NCBI RefSeq assembly: GCF_050948175.1
Contig: NC_135208.1
Span: 186,001 to 250,000, forward strand
Source: Xylocopa sonorina
Taxonomy: Eukaryota > Arthropoda > Insecta > Hymenoptera > Apidae
Length of the DNA: 64,000 nucleotides
Direction: 5' to 3'
The notes beneath the pieces were generated by a model. It was given only the letters and a program-made list of their open reading frames with translations, was not told the origin of the DNA and did no database searches. Shown piece after piece: positions 23,851 to 39,200 of the stretch (the first letter of the stretch is position 1; the number at the start of each line of letters is the position of its first letter). A program made the position numbers and the translations under genes.

Positions 23851-25499
23851 ATTCATTGCGAAGTGTTATGCATTCCTCGTCTACGATTCAAATGGATGTA
23901 AATGCGACACTTCCTTGCCAGGACATAGCGTTTGTTGATGTCTACGTATCGTAGCAATAGATTTCTAATGCTCCTTAAAGCGCGATATCGCATCTTATTT
24001 CTATGTTTCATGGTAAGATATAATATGATTTGTTAAGTGTTATGTATTCCTCGTCTACACTTCAAATGAATGTAAATGCGACACTTCCTTGCTAGGAAAT
24101 AGCGTCTGCAGATGTCTAGGTATCGTAGCAATAGAGTTGTAATGCTTCTTAAAACGCGATATCGCATCTCATTTCTATGTTTCATGGTAAGATATAATAT
24201 GATTTGCAAAGTGTCATGTATTCCTCGTCTACACTTCAAATGAATGTAAATGCGACACTTCCTTGCTAGGAAATAGCGTCTGCAGATATCTAGGTATCGT
24301 AGCAATAGAGTTCTAATGCTTCTTAAAACGCGATATGGCATCTCATATCTGTGTTTCATGATAAGATGTAATATTCATTGCGAAGTGTTATGCATTCCTC
24401 GTCTACGATTCAAATGAAAGTAAATGCGACACTTCCTTGCAAGGAAATAACGATTGCAGATGTCTACGTATCGTAGCAATAGCTTTCTAATGCTTCTTAA
24501 AACGCGATATCGCATCTCATTTCTATGTTTCATGGTAAGATATAACATGATTTGCGAAGTGTTATGTATTCCTCGTCTACACATCAAATGAATGTGAATG
24601 CGATACTTCGTCGCTAGGAAATAGCGTTTGCAGATGTCTACGTATCGTAGCATTAGCTTTCTAATGCTACTTAAAACGCGATATCGCATCTCATTTCTAT
24701 GTTTCATGGTAAGATATAATATGATTTGCGAAGTGTTATGTGTTCCTCGTCTACACTTCAAATGAATGTGAATGCGACACTTCCTCGCTAGGAAGTAGCG
24801 TTTGCAGATGTCTACGTATCGTAGCAATAGATTTCTAATACTTCCTAAAACGCGATATCGCATCTCATTTCTATGTTCCATGTTAAGATATAACATGATT
24901 AGCGAAGTGTTATGTATTCCTCGTCTACACGTCAAATGAATGTGAATGCGATACTTCCTCGCTAGGAAATAGCGTTTGCAGATGTCTACGTATCGTAGCA
25001 TTAGCTTTCTAACGCTTCTTAAAACGCGATATCGCATCTCATTCCTGTGTTTCATGGTAAGATATAATATGATTTGCGAAGTGTTATGTACTCCTCGTCT
25101 ACACTTCAAATGAATGTGAATGCGACACTTCCTCGCTAGGAAATAGCGTTTGCAGATGTCTGCGTATCGTAGCAATAGCTTTCTAATGCTTCTTAAAACG
25201 CGATATCGCATCTCATTTCTATGTTTCATGGCAAGATATAATCTGATTTGCGAAGTGTTATGTATTCCTCGTCTACACTTCAAATGAATGTAAATGCGAC
25301 ACTTCCTTGCAAGGAAATAGCGTTTGCAGATGTTTACCTATCGTAGCAATAGAGTTCTAATGCTTCTTAAAACGCGATATCGCATCTCATTTCTATGTTT
25401 CATGGTAAGATATAATATGATTTGCGAAGTGTTATGTATTCCTCGTCTACACTTCAAATGAATGTAAATGCGACACTTCCTTGCAAGGAAATAGCGTTT

Positions 25500-28400
25500 G
25501 CAGATGTCTACGTATCGAAGCAATAGGGATCAAATGCTTCTTAAAACGAGATATTGCATCTCATATATATGTTTCATGATAAGATATAATATTCATTGCG
25601 AAGTGTTATGCATTCCTCGTCTACACTTCAAATGAATGTGAATGCGACACTTCCTTGCAAGGAAATAGCCTTTGCAGATGTCTACCTATCGTAGCAATAG
25701 TGTTCTAATGCTTCTTAAAACGCGATATCGCACCTCATTTCTATGTTTCATGGTAAGATATAATATGAATTGCGAAGGCGTTATGTATTCCTCGTCTACA
25801 CTTCAAATGAATGTAAATGCGACACTTCCTTGCAAGGAAATAGCGTTTGCAGATGTCTACGTATCGTAGCAATAGAGTTCAAATGCTTCTTAAAACGAGA
25901 TATTGCATCTCATATCTATGTTTCATGATAAGATATAAAATTCATTGCGAAGTGTTATGCATTCCGCGTCTACAATTCAAATGAATGTAAATGCGACACT
26001 TCCTTGCAAGGAAATAGCGTTTGCAGATGTCTACGTATCGTAGCAATAGAGTTCTTACGATTCTTAAAACGCGATATCGCATCTCATTTATATGTTTCCT
26101 GGTAAGATATAATATGATTTGCGAAGTGTCATGTATTCCTCGTCTACACTTCAAATGAATGTGAATGCGACACTTCCTCGCTAGGAAATAGCGTTTGCAG
26201 ATATGTACGTATCGTAGCAATAGAGTTCATATGATTCTTAAAACGCGATATCGCATCTCATTTCTATGTTTCATGGAAAGATATAACATGATTTGCGAAG
26301 TGTTATGTATTCCTCGTCTACACTTCAAATGAATGTGAATGCGATACTTCCTCGCTAGGTAATAGCGTTTGCAGATGTCTACGTATCGCAGCAATAGCTT
26401 TCTAATGCTTCTTAAAACGCGATATCGCATCTCATTTCTATCTTTTATGGTAAGATATAATATGATTTGCGAAGTGTTATGTATTCCTCCTCTACACTTC
26501 AAATGAATGTAAATGCGACACCTCCTTGCAAGGAAATAGCGTTTGCAGTTGTCTACCTATCGTAGCAATAGTGTTCTAATGCTTCTTAAAACGAGATATC
26601 GCAACTCATTTCTATGTTTCATGGTAAGATATAATATGATTTGCGAAGTGTTATGTATTCCTCGTCTACACTTCAAATGAATGTGAATGCGACACTTCCT
26701 CGCTAGGAAACAGCGTTTGCAGATGTCTACGTATCGTAGCAATAGATTTCTAATGCTTCTTAAAACGCGATATCGCATCTCATTTCTATGTTTCATGGCA
26801 AGATATAATATGATTTGCGAAGTGTTATATATTCCTCGTCTACACTTCAAATGAATGTAAATGCGACACTTCCTTGCAAGGAAATAGCGTTTGCAGATGT
26901 CTACGTATCGTAGCAATAGCTTTCTAATGCTTCATAAAACGCGATATCGCATCTCATTTCTATGTTTTATGGTAAGATATAATATGACTTGCGAAGTGTC
27001 ATATATTCCTCGTCTACACTTCAAATGAAAGTAAATGCGACACTTCCTCGCTAGGAAATAGCGTTTGCAGATGTCTACGTATCGTAGCAATAGATTTCTA
27101 ATGCTTCTTAAAACGCGATATCGCATCTCATTTCTATGTTTCATGGTAAGATATAATATGATTTGCGAAGTGTCATATATTCCTCGTCTACACTTCAAAT
27201 GAATGTAAATGCGACACTTCCTTCCAAAGAAATAGCGTTTGCAGATGTCTACGTATCGTAGCAATAGATGTCTAATGCTTCTTAAAACGCGATATCGCAT
27301 CTCATTTCTATGTTTCATGGTAAGATATAATATGATTTGCGAAGTGTTATGTATTCCTCGTCTACACTTCAAATGAATGTAAATGCGACACTTCCTTGCA
27401 AGGAAATAGCGTTTGCAGATGTCTACGTATCGAAGCAATAGGGATCAAATGCTTCTTAAAACGAGATATTGCATCTCATATATATGTTTCATGATAAGAT
27501 ATAATATTCATTGCGAAGTGTTATGCATTCCTCGTCTACACTTCAAATGAATGTGAATGCGACACTTCCTTGCAAGGAAATAGCCTTTGCAGATGTCTAC
27601 CTATCGTAGCAATAGTGTTCTAATGCTTCTTAAAACGCGATATCGCACCTCATTTCTATGTTTCATGGTAAGATATAATATGAATTGCGAAGGCGTTATG
27701 TATTCCTCGTCTACACTTCAAATGAATGTAAATGCGACACTTCCTTGCAAGGAAATAGCGTTTGCAGATGTCTACGTATCGTAGCAATAGAGTTCAAATG
27801 CTTCTTAAAACGAGATATTGCATCTCATATCTATGTTTCATGATAAGATATAATATTCATTGCGAAGTGTTATGCATTCCGCGTCTACAATTCAAATGAA
27901 TGTAAATGCGACACTTCCTTGCAAGGAAATAGCGTTTGCAGATGTCTACGTATCGTAGCAATAGAGTTCTTACGATTCTTAAAACGCGATATCGCATCTC
28001 ATTTATATGTTTCCTGGTAAGATATAATATGATTTGCGAAGTGTCATGTATTCCTCGTCTACACTTCAAATGAATGTGAATGCGACACTTCCTCGCTAGG
28101 AAATAGCGTTTGCAGATATGTACGTATCGTAGCAATAGCTTTCTAATGCTTCTTAAAACGCGATATCGCATCTCATTTCTATCTTTTATGGTAAGATATA
28201 ATATGATTTGCGAAGTGTTATGTATTCCTCCTCTACACTTCAAATGAATGTAAATGCGACACCTCCTTGCAAGGAAATAGCGTTTGCAGTTGTCTACCTA
28301 TCGTAGCAATAGTGTTCTAATGCTTCTTAAAACGAGATATCGCAACTCATTTCTATGTTTCATGGTAAGATATAATATGATTTGCGAAGTGTTATGTATT

Positions 28401-29530
28401 CCTCGTCTACACTTCAAATGAATGTGAATGCGACACTTCCTCGCTAGGAAACAGCGTTTGCAGATGTCTACGTATCGTAGCAATAGATTTCTAATGCTTC
28501 TTAAAACGCGATATCGCATCTCATTTCTATGTTTCATGGCAAGATATAATATGATTTGCGAAGTGTTATATATTCCTCGTCTACACTTCAAATGAATGTA
28601 AATGCGACACTTCCTTGCAAGGAAATAGCGTTTGCAGATGTCTACGTATCGTAGCAATAGCTTTCTAATGCTTCATAAAACGCGATATCGCATCTCATTT
28701 CTATGTTTTATGGTAAGATATAATATGACTTGCGAAGTGTCATATATTCCTCGTCTACACTTCAAATGAAAGTAAATGCGACACTTCCTCGCTAGGAAAT
28801 AGCGTTTGCAGATGTCTACGTATCGTAGCAATAGATTTCTAATGCTTCTTAAAACGCGATATCGCATCTCATTTCTATGTTTCATGGTAAGATATAATAT
28901 GATTTGCGAAGTGTCATATATTCCTCGTCTACACTTCAAATGAATGTAAATGCGACACTTCCTTCCAAAGAAATAGCGTTTGCAGATGTCTACGTATCGT
29001 AGCAATAGATGTCTAATGCTTCTTAAAACGCGATATCGCATCTCATTTCTATGTTTCATGGTAAGATATAATATGATTTGCGAAGTGTCATATATTCCTC
29101 GTTTACACTTGAAATGAATGTAAATGCGACACTTCCTTGCAAGGAAATAGCGTTTGCAGATGTCTACGTATCGTAGCAATGGATTTCTAAAGCTTCTTAA
29201 AACGCGATATCGCATCTCATTTCTATGTTTCATGGTAAGATATAATATGATTTGCGAAGTTTCATGTATTCCTCGTCTACACTTAAAATGAATGTAAATG
29301 CTACACTTCCTTGCTAGGAAATAGCGTCTGCAGATGTCTAGGTATCGTAGCAATAGAGTTGTAATGCTTCTTAAAACGCGATATCGCATCTCATTTCTAT
29401 GTTTCATGGTAAGATGTAATATGATTTGCGTAGTGTTACGTATTCCTCGTCTACACTTCAAATGAATGTAAATGCGACACTTCCTTGCAAGGAAATAGCG
29501 TTTGCAGATGTCTACGTATCGAAGCAATAG
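25500..29530 (+). repeat. 11-monomer tandem duplication with one unit lost
   Basis: Sequence from about 25,503 to 27,420 recurs about 1,915 bp downstream (11 x 174 + 1). The extra base is a shared insertion, GAAGGCGTTATG, at about 25,766 and 27,681. From about 26,220 the offset falls to 1,741 bp, so the second copy lacks one whole monomer: the unit ending in GATATGTACG at about 26,200 is joined directly to the following CTTTCTAATG unit at 28,135. This is a clean case of in-register monomer deletion after block duplication. Confidence 0.8.
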
Positions 29531-32500
29531 AGTTCAAATGCTTCTTAAAACGAGATATTGCATCTCATATCTATGTCTCATGATAAGGTATAATATCCAT
29601 TGCGAAGTGTTATGCATTCCTCGTCTACGATTCAAATGAAGGTAAATGCGACACTTCCTTGCAAGGAAATAACGATTACAGATGTCTACGTATCGTAGCA
29701 ATAGAGTTCTAATGCTTCTTAAAACGCGATATCGCATCTCACTTTTATGCTTCATGATAAGGTATAATATTCATTGCGAAGTGTCATTTGTACCTCGTAT
29801 TCACTTCAAAAGGATGCAAATACGACACTTCCTCGCTAGGAAATAGCGTTTGCAGATGTCTACGTATCGTAGCAATAGCTTTCTAATGCTTCTTAAAACG
29901 CGATATCGCATCTCATTTCTATGTTTCATGGTAAGATATAATATGATTTGCGAAGTGTCATGTATTCCTCGTCTACACTTCAAATGAATGTAAATGCGAC
30001 ACTTCCTTGCTAGGAAATAGCGTCTGCAGATATCTAGGTATCGTAGCAATAGAGTTCTAATGCTTCTTAAAACGCGATATCGCATCTCATTTCTATGTTT
30101 CATGGTAAGATGTAATATGATTTGCGAAGTGTTATGTATTTCTCCTCTACACTTCAAATGAATGCAAATGCGACACTTCCTTGCAAAGAAATAGCGTTTG
30201 CAGATGTCTACGTATCGTAGCAATAGGTTTCTAATGCTTCTTAAAACGCGATATCGCATTTCATTTCTATGTTTCATGGTAAGATATAATATGATTTGCG
30301 AAGTTTCATGTATTCCTCGTCTACACTTCAAATGAATGTAAGTGCGACACTTCCTTGCTAGGAAATAGCGTCTGCAGATGTCTAGGTATCCTAGCAATAG
30401 AGTTGTAATGCTTCTTAAAACGCGATATCGCATCTCATTTCTATGTTTCATGGTAAGATATAATGTGATTTGCAAAGTGTCATGTATTCCTCGTCTACAC
30501 TTCAAATGAATGTAAATGCGACACTTCCTTGCTAGGAAATAGCGTCTGCAGATATCTAGGTGTCGTAGCAATAGAGTTCTAATGCTTCTTAAAACGCGAT
30601 ATGGCATCTCATATCTGTGTTTCATGATAAGATATAATATTCATTGCGAAGTGTTATGCATTCCTCGTCTACGATTCAAATGAAAGTAAATGCGACACTT
30701 CCTTGCAAGGAAATAACGATTGCAGATGTCTACGTATCGTAGCAATAGCTTTCTAATGCTTCTTAAAACGCGATATCGCATCTCATTTCTATGTTTCATG
30801 GTAAGATATAATATGATTTGCGAAGTGTTATGTATTCCTCGTCTACACTTCAAATGAATGTAAATGCGACACTTCCTTGCTAGGAAATAGCGTCTGCAGA
30901 TTTCTAGGTATCGTAGCAATAGAGTTCTAATGCTTCTTAAAACGCGATATGGCATCTCATATCTGTGTTTCATGATAAGATGTAATATTCATTGCGAAGT
31001 GTTATGCATTCCTCGTCTACGATTCAAATGAAAGTAAATGCGACACTTCCTTGCAAGGAAATAACGATTGCAGATGTCTACGTATCGTAGCAATAGCTTT
31101 CTAATGCTTCTTAAAACGCGATATCGCATCTCATTTCTATGTTTCATGGTAAGATATAACATGATTTGCGAAGTGTTATGTATTCCTCGTCTACACATCA
31201 AATGAATGTGAATGCGATACTTCGTCGCTAGGAAATAGCGTTTGCAGATGTCTACGTATCGTAGCATTAGCTTTCTAATGCTACTTAAAACGCGATATCG
31301 CATCTCATTTCTATGTTTCATGGTAAGATATAATATGATTTGCGAAGTGTTATGTGTTCCTCGTCTACACTTCAAATGAATGTGAATGCGACACTTCCTC
31401 GCTAGGAAGTAGCGATTGCAGATGTCTACGTATCGTAGCAATAGATTTCTAATACTTCCTAAAACGCGATATCGCATCTCATTTCTATGTTCCATGTTAA
31501 GATATAACATGATTAGCGAAGTGTTATGTATTCCTCGTCTACACGTCAAATGAATGTGAATGCGATACTTCCTCGCTAGGAAATAGCGTTTGCAGATGTG
31601 TACGTATCGTAGCAATAGAGTTCATATGATTCTTAAAACGCGATATCGCATCTCATTTCTATGTTTCATGGAAAGATATAACATGATTTGCGAAGTGTTA
31701 TGTATTCCTCGTCTACACTTCAAATGAATGTGAATGCGATACTTCCTCGCTAGGTAATAGCGTTTGCAGATGTCTACGTATCGCAGCAATAGCTTTCTAA
31801 TGCTTCTTAAAACGCGATATCGCATCTCATTTCTATCTTTCATGGTAAGATATAATATGATTTGCGAAGTGTTATGTATTCCTCCTCTACACTTCAAATG
31901 AATGTAAATGCGACACCTCCTTGCAAGGAAATAGCGTTTGCAGTTGTCTACCTATCGTAGCAATAGTGTTCTAATGCTTCTTAAAACGAGATATCGCATC
32001 TCATTTCTATGTTTCATGGTAAGATATAATATGATTTGCGAAGTGTTATGTATTCCTCGTCTACACTTCAAATGAATGTGAATGCGACACTTCCTCGCTA
32101 GGAAACAGCGTTTGCAGATGTCTACGTATCGTAGCAATAGATTTCTAATGCTTCTTAAAACGCGATATCGCATCTCATTTCTATGTTTCATGGTAAGATA
32201 TAATATGATTTGCGAAGTGTCATGTATTCCTCGTCTACACTTCAAATGAATGTAAATGCAACACTTCCTTGCAAGGAAATAGCGTTTGCAGATGTTTACC
32301 TGTCGTGGCAATAGAGTTCTAATGCTTCTTAAAACGCGATATCGCATCTCATTTCTATGTTTCATGGTAAGATATAATATGATTTGCGAAGTGTTATGTA
32401 TTCCTCGTCTACACTTCAAATGAATGTAAATGCGACACTTCCTTGCAAGGAAACAGCGTTTGCAGATGTCTAGGTATCGTAGCAATAGAGTTCATATGAT

Positions 32501-33249
32501 TCTTAGAACGCGATATCGCATCTCATTTCTATGTTTCATGGTAAGATATAACATGATTTGCGAAGTGTTATGTATTCCTCGTCTACACTTCAAATGAATG
32601 TGAATGCGATACTTCCTCGCTAGGAAATAGCGTTTGCAGATGTCTACGTATCGTAGCAATAGCTTTCTAATGCTTCTTAAAACGCGATATCGCATCTCAT
32701 TCCTGTGTTTCATGGTAAGATATAATATGATTTGCGAAGTGTTATGTATTCCTCGTCTACACTTCAAATGAATGTGAATGCGACACTTCCTCGCTAGGAA
32801 ATAGCGTTTGCAGATGTCTACGTATCGTAGCAATAGCTTTCTAATGCTTCTTAAAACGCGATATCGCATCTCATTTCTATGTTTCATGGTAAGATATAAT
32901 ATGATTTGCGAAGTGTCATGTATTCCTCATCTACACTTCAAATGAATGTAAATGCGACACCTCCTTGCAAGGAAATAGCGTTTGCAGTTGTCTACCTGTC
33001 GTAGCAATAGCTTTCTAGTGCTTCTTAAAACGCGATACCGCATCTCATTTCTATGTTTCATGGTAAGATATAATATGATTTGCGAAGTGTTATGTATTCC
33101 TCCTCTACACTTCTAATGAATGTAAATGCGACACCTCCTTGCAAGGAAATAGCGTTTGCAGATGTCTACGTATCGTAGCAATAGAGTTCAAATGCCTCTT
33201 AAAACGAGATATTGCATCTCATATCTATCTTTCATGATAAGATATAATA

Positions 33250-36200
33250 TTCATTGCGAAGTGTTATGCATTCCGCGTCTACAATTCAAATGAATGTAAA
33301 TGCGACACTTCCTTGCAAGGAAATAGCGTTTGCAGATGTCTACGTATCGTAGCAATAGAGTTCTTATGATTCTTAAAACGCGATATCGCATCTCATTTAT
33401 ATGTTTCCTGGTAAGATATAATATGATTTGCGAAGTGTCATGTATTCCTCGTCTACACTTCAAATGAATGTGAATGCGACACTTCCTCGCTAGGAAATAG
33501 CGTTTGCAGATCTGTACGTATCGTAGCAATAGAGTTCATATGATTCTTAAAACGCGATATCGCATCTCATTTCTATGTTTCATGGTAAGATATAATATGA
33601 TTTGCGAAGTGTTATGTTTTCCTCGTCTACACTTCAAATGAATGTGAATGCGACACTTCCTCGCTAGGAAGTAGCGTTTGCAGATGTCTACGTATCGTAG
33701 CAATAGATTTCTAATGCTTCTTAAAACGCGGTATCGCATCTCATTTCTATGTTTCATGGTAAGATATAACATGATTTGCGAAGTATTATGTATTCCTCGT
33801 CTACACTTCAAATGAATGTAAATGCGACACTTCCTTGCAAGGAAACAGCGTTTGCAGATGTCTAGGTATCGTAGCAATAGAGTTCATATGATTCTTAGAA
33901 CGCGATATCGCATCTCATTTCTATGTTTCATGGTAAGATATAACATGATTTGCGAAGTGTTATGTATTCCTCGTCTACACTTCAAATGAATGTGAATGCG
34001 ATACTTCCTCGCTAGGAAATAGCGTTTGCAGATGTCTACGTATCGTAGCAATAGCTTTCTAATGCTTCTTAAAACGCGATATCGCATCTCATTCCTGTGT
34101 TTCATGGTAAGATATAATATGATTTGCGAAGTGTTATGTATTCCTCGTCTACACTTCAAATGAATGTGAATGCGACACTTCCTCGCTAGGAAATAGCGTT
34201 TGCAGATGTCTACGTATCGTAGCAATAGCTTTCTAATACTTCTTAAAACGCGATATCGCATCTCATTTCTATGTTTCATGGTAAGATATAATATGATTTG
34301 CGAAGTGTCATGTATTCCTCGTCGACACTTCAAATGAATGTAAATGCGACACCTCCTTGCAAGGAAATAGCGTTTGCAGTTGTCTACCTATCGTAGCAAT
34401 AGTTTTCTAGTGCTTCTTAAAACGCGATATCGCATCTCATTTCTATGTTTCATGGTAAGATATAATATGATTTGCGAGTGTTATGTATTCCTCCTCTACA
34501 CTTCTAATGAATGTAAATGCGACACCTCCTTGCAAGGAAATAGCGTTTGCAGATGTCTACGTATCGTAGCAATAGAGTTCAAATGCCTCTTAAAACGAGA
34601 TATTGCATCTCATATCTATCTTTCATGATAAGATATAATATTCATTGCGAAGTGTTATGCATTCCGCGTCTACAATTCAAATGAATGTAAATGCGACACT
34701 TCCTTGCAAGGAAATAGCGTTTGCAGATGTCTACGTATCGTAGCAATAGAGTCTTATGATTCTTAAAACGCGATATCGCATCTCATTTATATGTTTCCTG
34801 GTAAGATATAATATGATTTGCGAAGTGTCATGTATTCCTCGTCTACACTTCAAATGAATGTGAATGCGACACTTCCTCGCTAGGAAATAGCGTTTGCAGA
34901 TCTGTACGTATCGTAGCAATAGAGTTCATATGATTCTTAAAACGCGATATCGCATCTCATTTCTATGTTTCATGGTAAGATATAATATGATTTGCGAAGT
35001 GTTATGTTTTCCTCGTCTACACTTCAATGAATGTGAATGCGACACTTCCTCGCTAGGAAGTAGCGTTTGCAGATGTCTACGTATCGTAGCAATAGATATC
35101 TAATGCTTCTTAAAACGCGGTATCGCATCTCATTTCTATGTTTCATGGTAAGATATAACATGATTTGCGAAGTATTATGTATTCCTCGTCTACACTTCTA
35201 ATGAATGTAAATGCGACACCTCCTTGCAAGGAAATAGCGTTTGCAGATGTCTACGTATCGTAGCAATAGAGTTCAAATGCCTCTTAAAACGAGATAATTG
35301 CATCTCATATCTATCTTTCATGATAAGATATAATATTCATTGTGAAGTGTTATGCATTCCGCGTCTACAATTCAAATGAATGTAAATGCGACACTTCCTT
35401 GCAAGGAATAGCGTTTGCAGATGTCTACGTATCGTAGCAATAGAGTTCTTATGATTCTTAAAACGCGATATCGCATCTCATTTATATGTTTCCTGGTAAG
35501 ATATAATATGATTTGCGAAGTGTCATGTATTCCTCGTCTACACTTCAAATGAATGTGAATGCGACACTTCCTCGCTAGGAAATAGCGTTTGCAGATGTGT
35601 ACGTATCGTAGCAATAGAGTTCATATGATTCTTAAAATGCGATATCGGCATCACATTTCTATGTTTCATGGAAAGATATAACATGATTTGCGAAGTGTTA
35701 TGTATTCCTCGTCTACACTTCAAATGAATGTGAATGCTATACTTCCTCGCTAGGTAATAGCGTTTGCAGATGTCTACGTATCGCAGCAATAGCTTTCTAA
35801 TGCTTCTTAAAACGCGATATCGCATCTCATTTCTATCTTTCATGGTAAGATATAATATGATTTGCGAAGTGTTATGTATTCCTCCTCTACACTTCAAATG
35901 AATGTAAATGCGACACCTCCTTGCAAGGAAATAGCGTTTGCAGTTGTCTACCTATCGTAGCAATAGTGTTCTAATGCTTCTTAAAACGAGATATCGCATC
36001 TCATTTCTATGTTTCATGGTAAGATATAATATGATTTGCGAAGTGTTATGTATTCCTCGTCTACACTTCAAATGAATGTGAATGCGACACTTCTCGCTAG
36101 GAAACAGCGTTTGCAGATGTCTACGTATCGTAGCAATAGATTTCTAATGCTTCTTAAAACGCGATATCGCATCTCATTTCTATGTTTCATGGCAAGATAT

Positions 36201-39200
36201 AATATGATTTGCGAAGTGTTATATATTCCTCGTCTACACTTCAAATGAATGTAAATGCGACACTTCTTTGCTAGGAAATAGCGTCTGCAGATGTCTAGGT
36301 ATCGTAGCGATAGTGTTCTAATGCTTCTTAAAACGCGATATAGCATCTCATTTCAATGTTTCATGGTAAGATATATTATGATTCGCGAAGTGTTATGTAT
36401 TCCTCGTCTACACTTCAAATGAATGTGAATGCGACACTTCCTCGCTAGGAAATAGCGTTTGCAGATGTCTACGTATCGTAGCAATAGATTTCTAATGCTT
36501 CTTAAAACGCGATATCGCATCTCATCTCTATGTTTCATGGTAAGATATAATATGATTTGCGAAGTGTCATGTATTCCTCGTCTACACTTCAAATGAATGT
36601 AAATGCAACACTTCCTTGCAAGGAAATAACGTTTGCAGATGTTTACCTGTCGTGGCAATAGAGTTCTAATGCTTCTTAAAACGCGATATCGCATCTCATT
36701 TCTATGTTTCATGGTAGATATAATATGATTTGCGAAGTGTTATGTATTCCTCGTCTACACTTCAAATGAATGTAAATGCGACACTTCCTTGCAAGGAAAC
36801 AGCGTTTGCAGATGTCTAGGTATCGTAGCAATAGAGTTCATATGATTCTTAGAACGCGATATCGCATCTCATTTCTATGTTTCATGTAAGATATAACATG
36901 ATTTGCGAAGTGTTATGTATTCCTCGTCTACACTTCAAATGAATGTGAATGCGACACTTCCTCGCTAGGAAATAGCGTTTGCAGATGTCTACGTATCGTA
37001 GCAATAGCTTTCTAATGCTTTCTTAAAACGCGATATCGCATCTCATTTCTATGTTTCATGGTAAGATATAATATGATTTGCGAAGTGTCATGTATTCCTC
37101 GTCTACACTTCAAATGAATGTAAATGCGACACCTCCTTGCAAGCAAATAGCGTTTGCAGTTGTCTACCTATCGTAGCAATAGCTTTCTAGTGCTTCTTAA
37201 AACGCGATATCGCATCTCATTTCTATGTTTCATGGTAAGATATAATATGATTTGCGAAGTGTTATGTATTCCTCCTCTACACTTCTAATGAATGTAAATG
37301 CGACACCTCCTTGCAAGGAAATAGCGTTTGCAGATGTCTACGTATCGTAGCAATAGCTTTCTAATGCTTCTTAAAACGCGATATCGCATCTCATTTCTAT
37401 GTTTCATGGTAAGATATAATATTCATTGCGAAGTGTTATGCATTCCGCGTCTACAATTCAAATGAATGTAAATGCGACACTTCCTTGCAAGGAAATAGCG
37501 TTTGCAGATGTCTACGTATCGTAGCAATAGAGTTCTTATGATTCTTAAAACGCGATATCGCATCTCATTTATATGTTTCCTGGTAAGATATAATATGATT
37601 TGCGAAGTGTCATGTATTCCTCGTCTACACTTCAAATGAATGTGAATGCGACACTTCCTCGCTAGGAAATAGCGTTTGCAGATCTGTACGTATCGTAAGC
37701 AATAGAGTTCATATGATTCTTAAAACGCGATATCGCATCTCATTTCTATGTTTCATGGTAAGATATAATATGATTTGCGAAGTGTTATGTTTTCCTCGTC
37801 TACACTTCAAATGAATGTGAATGCGACACTTCCTCGCTAGGAAGTAGCGTTTGCAGATGTCTACGTATCGTAGCAATAGATTTCTAATGCTTCTTAAAAC
37901 GCGGTATCGCATCTCATTTCTATGTTCATGGTAGGATATAACATGATTTGCGAAGTATTATGTATTCCTCGTCTACACTTCAAATGAATGTAAATGCGAC
38001 ACTTCCTTGCAAGGAAACAGCGTTTGCAGATGTCTAGGTATCGTAGCAATAGAGTTCATATGATTCTTAGAACGCGATATCGCATCTCATTTCTATGTTT
38101 CATGGTAAGATATAACATGATTTGCGAAGTGTTATGTATTCCTCGTCTACACTTCAAATGAATGTGAATGCGATACTTCCTCGCTAGGAAATAGCGTTTG
38201 CAGATGTCTACGTATCGTAGCAATAGCTTTCTAATGCTTCTTAAAACGCGATATCGCATCTCATTCCTGTGTTTCATGGTAAGATATAATATGATTTGCG
38301 AAGTGTTATGTATTCCTCGTCTACACTTCAAATGAATGTGAATGCGACACTTCCTCGCTAGGAATAGCGTTTGCAGATGTCTACGTATCGTAGCAATAGC
38401 TTTCTAATACTTCTTAAAACGCGATATCGCATCTCATTTCTATGTTTCATGGTAAGATATAATATGATTTGCGAAGTGTCATGTATTCCTCGTCGACACT
38501 TCAAATGAATGTAAATGCGACACCTCCTTGCAAGGGAAATAGCGTTTGCAGTTGTCTACCTATCGTAGCAATAGCTTTCTAGTGCTTCTTAAAACGCGAT
38601 ATCGCATCTCATTTCTATGTTTCATGGTAAGATATAATATGATTTGCGAAGTGTTATGTATTCCCCCTCTACACTTCTAATGAATGTAAATGCGACACCT
38701 CCTTGCAAGGAAATAGCGTTTGCAGATGTCTACGTATCGTAGCAATAGAGTTCAAATGCCTCTTAAAACGAGATATTGCATCTCATATCTATCTTTCATG
38801 ATAAGATATAATATTCATTGCGAAGTGTTATGCATTCCGCGTCTACAATTCAAATGAATGTAAATGCGACACTTCCTTGCAAGGAAATAGCGTTTGCAGA
38901 TGTCTACGTATCGTAGCAATAGAGTTCTTATGATTCTTAAAACGCGATATCGCATCTCATTTATATGTTTCCTGGTAAGATATAATATGATTTGCGAAGT
39001 GTCATGTATTCCTCGTCTACACTTCAAATGAATGTGAATGCGACACTTCCTCGCTAGGAAATAGCGTTTGCAGATCTGTACGTATCGTAGCAATAGAGTT
39101 CATATGATTCTTAAAACGCGATATCGCATCTCATTTCATTGTTTCATGGTAAGATATAATATGATTTGCGAAGTGTTATGTTTTCCTCGTCTACACTTCA

